In this document: one piece after another, positions 57,247 through 64,000 of the stretch
Layout: each line of letters opens with the position of its first letter
Position numbering within the stretch: position 1 is the stretch's first letter
Assembly (NCBI GenBank): GCA_015680685.1
Contig: MNCI01008893.1
Coordinates: forward strand, 66,364 to 130,363
From: Gnetum montanum
Lineage: Eukaryota; Streptophyta; Gnetopsida; Gnetales; Gnetaceae
DNA: 64,000 bases
Direction: 5' to 3'
Notes under the pieces: model-generated
What the model saw: the letters and a program-made list of their open reading frames with translations, nothing else
The model's database searches: none
What the model was told of the DNA's origin: nothing
Translations under genes and position numbers: made by a program

Positions 57247-59238
57247 TTAGAATGGAGGATACCCCCCATAGCTAAACAGTTGAGCATAGCTAGAATTAGT
57301 AAATGGAAGGTTGGGATCCTTGCATGTTGGAAATATTGGGACTTGGTCATACTTACCCCATTGGGGTTCACACACTTGATTAGAGTTGACATAGTGGGGC
57401 GAGTTATAAGATGTGGTTAATTTACAAGGAGTTGACCCACTATGGTACTTGCGATCGTAAGATGGTATGCAAGGATCAACATGTCTCCCCATGTGGCTAT
57501 ATTCATTGGGCTGCATAGTTGTTGGAATATTGAGTGGTGGTCCTAATAAGGTAACATGAGATATTGGGTTTGAAGAGGAAGATGCACCACAATGTTGGAC
57601 TTGTGTTAAGTTAGCAGATGCAGTGGTTTCTGAATTGTGGTGTCCCTTTCCATGGTCATGTCTAAAGAAGGGACACCTATGATGTTGTGGAGGATTCCCA
57701 TTTTTGTTGATAGTAGAAGCACAAGTAACATTCGTGGGTTGATGTTGTGGTGCAAATCCTTTGGGTACAATTGGTGGCGATGTAGAAGGAGGTGACGGAT
57801 GAGAATTTTGAAATTGAGGAGAAGTGTAAGGTACCCAAGGTGGTGGTCCTATTGGTAAGGATACGGTTTGATAGTATTGAGGAGAATAATAATAATGTGA
57901 TGAGATAGAGGATGTTGACCCAATTGAGGAAATAGGATGTTGAACTTGATAAGGACTTAGGTTCAGATGGTTTGAAGGGTGTAACCAATTTGGGGATGGC
58001 CTCCTCCATGACTGGGATTGTTGCCATTGTGATTGAACACAATATTTTTGTATGAACTTTGGATGTAACATTCTTTCCCAATGCTCATGCAAATGTGACA
58101 AGATTGGGCATTGGCCCTTGGGGTGATCATATAGGCAAATGTTACATTGATATGCATGATTGACAATTAAGTTCTTATTCTCTTCAACCCTTCTTTTTGA
58201 TTGTCTAAAGGTGTTTTGTCCTATTTCTTGGGTTGTCATAACTCTATCTCCAATAATGTTGGCATATTCTCCACATTTTTCATGTATCCATTCTATCATC
58301 CTATTGATCTTTGCCTCAACTTCATCCAATGATTGTAGTACTGGCAAAGATGGTTCCACCTCCTTGCGGTGAGTTGATTTCTCCTCTTCATAATCATGGG
58401 CCCTTGTTGATTTTTGGGCCTATTAAGATTTTTTAGCATTCTCCCATTTAGCCATTTCTCCTTCTTCTTTTTCTACCAGCTTAATAAGCTCTTGAAATTG
58501 ATGGGTTCGTAGCTCATATAGTTGACCTCAGGCATACATCCCTAGGATCTCCCTTGCTTCATTACAGAGCCCATCTATGATATGGTACATTAGCCTTTCC
58601 TCAGAGAATCCATGGCCTGGGCATTTGTTTAACAAAGAATACTATCTTTCTAAGGCCATGTCTGAGGGTTCATGTTGCTCTTATTTCCATTCTTGGATTT
58701 GTCTCCTCAAGATCGACACTTTGGCATAGGTTTGATATAGTTTAGTAAAGAGTTCTACCATTGTTGGCCAACTATGAATTGATTTTGGTTTTAACGATTT
58801 GTACCACACTTTTGCTTGGCCAACAAGTATCAAAGGAAATAGCTTAAGTTTTTGCCATCCATTATCAATATTGTTCCATATACAGCCATTGTTGAAGGCT
58901 TGTAGATGATGTTGCAGATCTAAATCATAGCCTTCGGAAAACTTACGAAAGTTGTTTAAGTCAAGCCTCGGTAGATGGCCTTCCTTACGATGCCTACGAG
59001 ATATTCAAACAGCCTCTTGTATTTCCATTAGGCTTGTAGTGGCCAGGAGGGGTTCATCGTCACTAGGTATGTTATGCATTTGTGAGTTGGGATGATGTTG
59101 TTTGTGTTTATGCTCATAGGAGACCGCTACATCAGATTGGGTACTCCAAACTTTATCTTCATCATCATATAATTTGTTGGTTCTCCAATGAATTGCCTTA
59201 CTAGTTGTTGTGTTGCTAGAGTCTTGTGAGAGACACAT
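57247..59238 (-). pseudogene. Near-intact Gag of E4 (663 codons, six stops)
   Basis: A single frame runs from ATG at 59238 to the stop at 57249-57247, interrupted only by TGA (59007), TAA (58683), TAG (58644), TGA (58530), TAA (58425) and TAG (58422). The gag core is at residues about 85-265 (LDLNNFRKFSEGYD to ELIKLVEKEEGEM). The zinc knuckle C-N-I-C-L-Y-D-H-P-K-G-Q-C is at residues 365-377. After it comes a long Ser/Pro/His/Gln/Tyr-rich tail of about 285 residues with no known domain. In other copies the protease follows here. Gag makes the particle and binds RNA; this copy cannot be translated in full. The start is chosen as the first ATG after the primer site, about 140 bases from the LTR. 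Confidence 0.88.
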
Positions 59239-59358
59239 GGTTGTGAATTTGTGTGTGATTTAATTGCAATTATTATTATGATTATTTTTCTGAAAGATAT
59301 ATCATTAATACTTTGTTACAGCAATCTTGTATGATGTAACTAATCTCAATAACTAGCA

Positions 59359-59380
59359 CCATCCCTAGAAACGATGCCAA
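59359..59380 (-). other. Primer binding site of E4
   Basis: Minus strand TTGGCATCGTTTCTAGGGAT abuts the 5' LTR. It is a diverged tRNA-Asp type site. Confidence 0.65.
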
Positions 59381-60260
59381 TGATGAGTGGTGAGGTACCC
59401 CTACACTCAACCATACAAATACGAACGTTTCACGCATGATTCGATCAAACTCTGCAGATGGGCTAGTTGTGATATCTAGATAGTTACTTGTTGATCACAA
59501 TTTTTTGTCTTCCCACCTGGACTAATATTTGCTTTGTCACATATGGTTTAGTCCAGAGTGAGGTGTATGATGTGGTTTCTAACCTAGTGCTACTCCTAGA
59601 GGCAATGGAAAATAACTTTAATTAAGCTAGGAGGAAAAGGAAGAGAGAGTTAAGCTAAGAGGAAATAGGGGGAGAGAATCTAAACTAGCCTAAGTGCAAA
59701 GAGTATCCATTCCTTAATCATCCGTACACATCTTAGGCCTTATGTATAACTACTATTGGGATTAACAAGCTCATGGCCCAGGTACGCTACTGGGACACCA
59801 AGTAGTCACACTTAGATGCTCGTGATCAAGTCGTACTCATTCCACATTTAATAACAATAATAATTAAGTAATTAAACTAAGTGAATGCTACAATGATGAA
59901 GTAATCTTGATCTTTATTTTCGGTTGTGTGTGTGTCCAAGTACGTCACACTTGAATAAATGATGTCGTACAATTACAATCATCACATTGTGGGCATGCAC
60001 TAGGAGAAAGGGTTGAGAAAGACTAAAAATGAAAACTAACTTCTAACTAAAAAATTATTAATTGACTCTTAAAAATGACTTATTATTAATCTCTATTTGA
60101 CTCCCCACTCCTTGCACCTACATGTGTATTTATAGGCCCGCACAGGAGTCGCTATATCGTGTACAGAATATTGCGAGCCAAGCCATGATATCATGTATGT
60201 GATATCATGTATGCAATATCACGGGTCTGATATCACGACCTAATGAATCACGATTCATCA
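59381..60260 (-). repeat. 5' LTR of E4 (880 bp)
   Basis: TGATGA at 59381 and TCATCA at 60255-60260. Collinear with the 3' LTR along its whole length, with roughly one difference in ten bases by eye. Confidence 0.92.
60127..60260 (-). promoter_or_regulatory. U3 head of E4: GATATC-type array and TATA box
   Basis: TATA box (minus strand) at 60134-60127, followed upstream by repeated 'tgatatca' cores at 60186-60236. This is the E1-type array. Confidence 0.55.
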
Positions 60261-60583
60261 TTAGTTGAAAATCTTAAAACATGAATTAATCATCAATGAC
60301 ATTCTCTAGATCCTCCTAGTCTAAACTAACATAATAATCTAAAATCATACAAAATCAAGGGAATCATCACTAAGATTGAGTAGGGTAAAAAAAATCAACA
60401 AATACTTCCTTATGGATTTAGTTGTAGGCATTAGGTTACTAGGTGGTCATGACATGGGTTAGTGTCAATCAAAATTTTGTAAATAACAATACAAAAAAAT
60501 AATATAATAAAAAAATAAAATTTGAAAAGATATTTAAACCAATGAAATAAGAATCTACTATGACCCATTAGCCCATCCAATGA

Positions 60584-60770
60584 ATGAACAAATTGGTGAG
60601 CTTGTAACCCACATATTAGCAAATTGGTGAGTTTATAATCCACATGTTAATGAATTTTTGGTGAGTCTAAAACGTATATATTAGTCTAAAATCCATATAT
60701 TGTCAAATTGATGAGTCTAAAATTCATATATTATCAAATGATTGGTAAGTCTAAACCCCCAATATTTCTA
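60584..60770. repeat. Degenerate ~33-bp minisatellite
   Basis: About six units of 'caaattggtgagtctaaaat' plus 'ccatatatta'. Related single copies recur at about 60915-60985. Confidence 0.65.
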
Positions 60771-62342
60771 AATTAAAATCATACTAATTACCAAATAAAT
60801 AACAAATCCAACAAACAAGTTGTTAGGTGATAGGGAAAATGAACCTAAATGTCCAATGACATTAATTATCCCAAACTAAAGGAATAGTAAGCCTACATCT
60901 CACATCAAACATGAAGTTGATGAATCTAAAATTCATATGTTTGTTAAATGATTAGTAAGCTTAAATATCACATTTGTCAAAATATGTTAAAAGACCAAAC
61001 TAGAATTCTAAGCCAACAGATCAAGAAATGTTACCAAAATGAAAGTTCTAATGTGTCAAATGGGATCAAACCCAAAGTATGAATGCAGATGAATGTTTGA
61101 AAAATATTAAAATATTACCAAATGAAAAGCTAACTTTCTCATGGCTATTTTAGGCTCCTATAGTTGCTAAGACACTAATAGTTGTTGATTCCTAGCTTTC
61201 AAGAATTTTGGGAGCCTTGAAAATGTTGTTTTACCCATTTTTGTAACTTTTCATTTTGAGGAGGCTAGGGGTTAGTTTGTAAAAGTTGCTTATTATTTCA
61301 TAAGGAATTCAAAATTATATTAAAATATTCATTGTGACCTTGCAACAAGTGGTGATGGGCCAACAAGGGCACCTTGTGATTCATGCTAATGTACTAAACA
61401 TATTTACCTTTTGGACTAATGTAATACAAAGTTGTCTTAGGGGTCAAAATGAAAAATTATTTGAAATCTTAGTTCTATAGCTGAATTATCAGCCAAACTA
61501 GATACAAAGAAAAAATGTGATTAAAGCTAGTCAAAACAAGATTAAACTTAATCAAAATAGTGACTAATATTCCATGCATAAAAATAGATCTAGGAAATAG
61601 CCAAATTGCAAAAAATAATATTCAAATATAAGAATTTAGGAAAATTGATAAACAGTTTCCAAAAAAACTAAATTGGCTAAATGCATGTGTACTAAACATA
61701 AAAGTAAAACCCAAAGAAGCAAAATACCAAATTATCATACCTAGAATTAAAAGTGTTGTAGCAAAGGATTCTTGATTAGCTTTAATCTCCTTAATAGAAT
61801 CTAAATCTTAGGGAAATCAGTGGATCAACAATGGGATCTAAGCAATGTTTGAAATGAGAATTGGAAATATGACTTACCATAGGATACTAGTTGACAACAC
61901 ATATCTAATTAGCTATAGATTTAAATCTAGATACCTTCTAGGTAATTGATAGAATCTCTCTTTCTAGCTCAATCTCTTAGATGTCCAAAAGAATCTCTCT
62001 TAGCTAATTGATGCCTAAAGTTAGTGTAATGGACATCTCCTATGAGAAAAGTTTATGGCTATGTCTAACCCCAAGGTACTAGCTATGACTAAATCCAACA
62101 AATAACAAAGTCTAAGGTCCAAAGGTTGACATGAGACCTTTTAAACCCATAAGCTAGTAACAAAGCTAAAATAAAAAATATAATATAATTTTATCAAAAG
62201 TATGATTTATGCAAAAAAATCATACCAAATCAAAGTAAAACCCCATGTGTTAATGACCCATTTGATGTCTAATACTTGCTAACTTAAAACTCCAACAAAA
62301 TGGATTAGTGTGCATGTGGTAAATTAACATATAATTAAAAAT

Positions 62343-62510
62343 AGGTCAAGATAGGTCACATGATAGCATCACCCCTGTGGGTTGGAAAAAAGGAAGGGGT
62401 AAGGGTATCAAATTAGCTACGTATCTTAGGTAAGGGTGTTATCTTTTTTTAAAAAAATGTTTTTTATTGGTAGCACGATGTATCATGTGACCCAACTTGA
62501 CGTAGCCATT
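62343..62510. mobile_element. Possible MITE with ~27-bp terminal inverted repeats
   Basis: 'gtcaagataggtcacatgat' (from about 62345) is matched in inverted form by 'atcatgtgacccaacttgac' (62481-62500). About 110 bases lie between, with a repeated 'ggtaagggt'. No transposase is present. Target duplications are not clear. Confidence 0.4.
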
Positions 62511-64000
62511 TTTAGGCATCGAAAGCCAAAAATACAACCCAAATATGTAGTTCACATTTCCCAAGGAAGATGATGATGTTAAAGCTTAATTTGATTTTTG
62601 TTAGATCTTGGATCCATTATAGTTTTAATTATGACATAGTGTTTCACATTCATTGATTTCTTAGCTTTAAACATTATACATGTGATACCCTATAGTGTCT
62701 ATGAAACTTTTTGTTTGGTATGTTAATTGCATGTTTTTTATTTTCAAGCTTGATTTTAAGAGTTATGTTTTATCCTATGGATGCTAACTTTGGTTTTATG
62801 TTTGATGTGTAGGGATGAAATGATACTAAAGCTGATAATAATCAATCCTATGTATTTCTTGATTTGTGAGGTAGGTACAATAATTACCAGTAAGCCACAG
62901 AAGGTTAGAGTGGTAGTAATTGTAAATGATAATTCACTCCATCCTAAAAAGATATGGGTGAGGCCCAAGATAATGTGTTTTTATAATTTTGCATGAAGAA
63001 TTTCCACCTACTTATATAGATCTCACTTTCATTGAAGATGGTGTTAAATGCCCTAGAGGAAATTAGCCCATAGATTAAACTGTGATTATTGGTCTATGTG
63101 ATTAAAGAGGCTTTATATGTTGAGCCCAGTTTTGATGAGGGTAGGGTGACATGGAAGGTTCAATAGAAAGAGCTAAATTGGTAATGGAGAGACTATCCCT
63201 ATAAAAGGTTGAATGTTGACAACACACTATTATTAGATCCACATTCTATAAAGAGTCTCTTTTTCCTAGCAGGTAATCATATCATTATCTTTAGGTGAGT
63301 TGACATGTCTTCCTATGTCATGATGTGTTTAATCATTTATGATGGGTTTTTTTTACCTATTGATGCTATGTGTTTCTCATATGATTTTAGGTTCAAGAAT
63401 CTTAATAATGAGTATTTCTAGTTGGAGAGGCTCTAGAGTATACTCTTGGAAATCACCCCTATGAATAATTTGTGCTTATCAATTTTTGAGAAGTTTCAAA
63501 ATGAGTAAATTATTCCAAGGATACTATGTGGTATACTACTGTTAGAAAGGCTATTTTAGTTGATGTTTTGCATGATAAGGACCTAGGCTTGGAGGTTAAG
63601 TGGCCTAACGGCTCTAGGATTTGCTTGAGCTCAAAAGATGATCTTAAAATATGTGAACTTAGAATTTATTATTATTTATGATTTCATGCCTAATGAGTGG
63701 TGAGTGTTAACCTTTTTTAATGTCAAAACCTTAGAAAATGGAGAATTGAAAAATGTGCTTGTATGATCTTATGGGACTAGGAAAGGACTGAGGCAAGGAC
63801 AAGATAAGAGTATGATGAGATCAAGATAGGAGGATGGTGAAGACCAAGATATGTTAAGATCAAGATGAGAGCTAAGTTGTTAAATTTGATTACCAAATTC
63901 TTAATAAACAACGCATGAATGAAAGATGTCTACAAGTCAAAAGAAGGTGTTCCAGCATTTTCCAAGACATCTTAGAAGAATAGCATATGTTTTAGTGACA

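Larger units (their letters stand above)
54432..60260 (-). mobile_element. Gag-only (TR-GAG-like) non-autonomous LTR element E4, complete
   Basis: LTRs at 54432-55312 (3') and 59381-60260 (5'), with exact target duplication TTAGT at 54427-54431 and 60261-60265. The 4.07-kb interior holds only a primer site, one gag frame and a 1.9-kb noncoding tail; no protease, RT, RNase H or integrase is present. The LTR ends, primer site, variant zinc knuckle and tail blocks match E1 and E2, so those elements could have mobilised it. It is the least decayed element in the window. Confidence 0.92.
60261..64000. other. AT-rich DNA right of E4, no gene recognised
   Basis: Begins with the second TTAGT. Contains the minisatellite at 60584-60770 and the possible MITE at 62343-62510. 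Short open frames near 62780-62996 and 63000-63700 have no recognised motif. The stretch at 63780-63870 is purine-rich with repeated 'gatcaagat'. Confidence 0.5.

Overview
The window is plant nuclear DNA, most likely from a seed plant with a large, slowly turned-over genome (gymnosperm-like; this is an inference). It holds one recognisable host gene: a class A1-type heat stress transcription factor with its conserved intron enlarged to about 3.4 kb. The rest is dominated by nested, heavily decayed Ty3/gypsy LTR retrotransposons. No bacterial features, CRISPR arrays, tRNA or rRNA genes were seen.

Layout. 1-13909: two antiparallel copies of one Athila-like family. The outer copy (minus strand; gag and protease at 1-2222, gag and 5' LTR at 12094-13909) is split by an inner plus-strand copy (2223-12093). 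The junction at 11996-12676 is scrambled by contig-joining errors. 13910-16200: ladders of diverged tandem duplications. 16500-21773: the HSF gene. 21774-24600: host DNA with nothing recognised. 24600-42000: an old plus-strand element (E3) split by a 13.3-kb plus-strand element (E2, 25987-39309, target duplication CCATG). E2 carries gag, PR, RT, RNase H, INT and an extra ~952-codon reading frame downstream of pol. 42526-43136: tandem repeat running into a 643-base gap (43137-43779). 44800-50700: a minus-strand Tat-type pol relic (E5) interrupted by plus-strand scraps of the E2-type family. 51224-54426: the 3' LTR and part of the interior of another minus-strand element (E6). 54432-60260: a complete minus-strand gag-only element (E4, target duplication TTAGT). 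60261-64000: AT-rich DNA with a minisatellite and a possible MITE.

How it fits together. E1, E2, E3, E4 and E6 share TGATGA...TCATCA LTR ends. Where it is in the window, they also share a primer site matching tRNA-Asp, an unusual CX2CX3HX4C zinc knuckle, and a conserved block just before the polypurine tract. E2-type copies would supply pol; E4 has only a nearly intact gag plus cis signals, as expected of a non-autonomous partner. The most interesting candidate system is the E2 extra reading frame. It is not envelope-like. It is preceded by a copy of the LTR U3 motif and TATA box and by a leader intron ending exactly at its ATG, and a second relic of it lies at about 47440-47697. Every element is broken by stops and none looks active.
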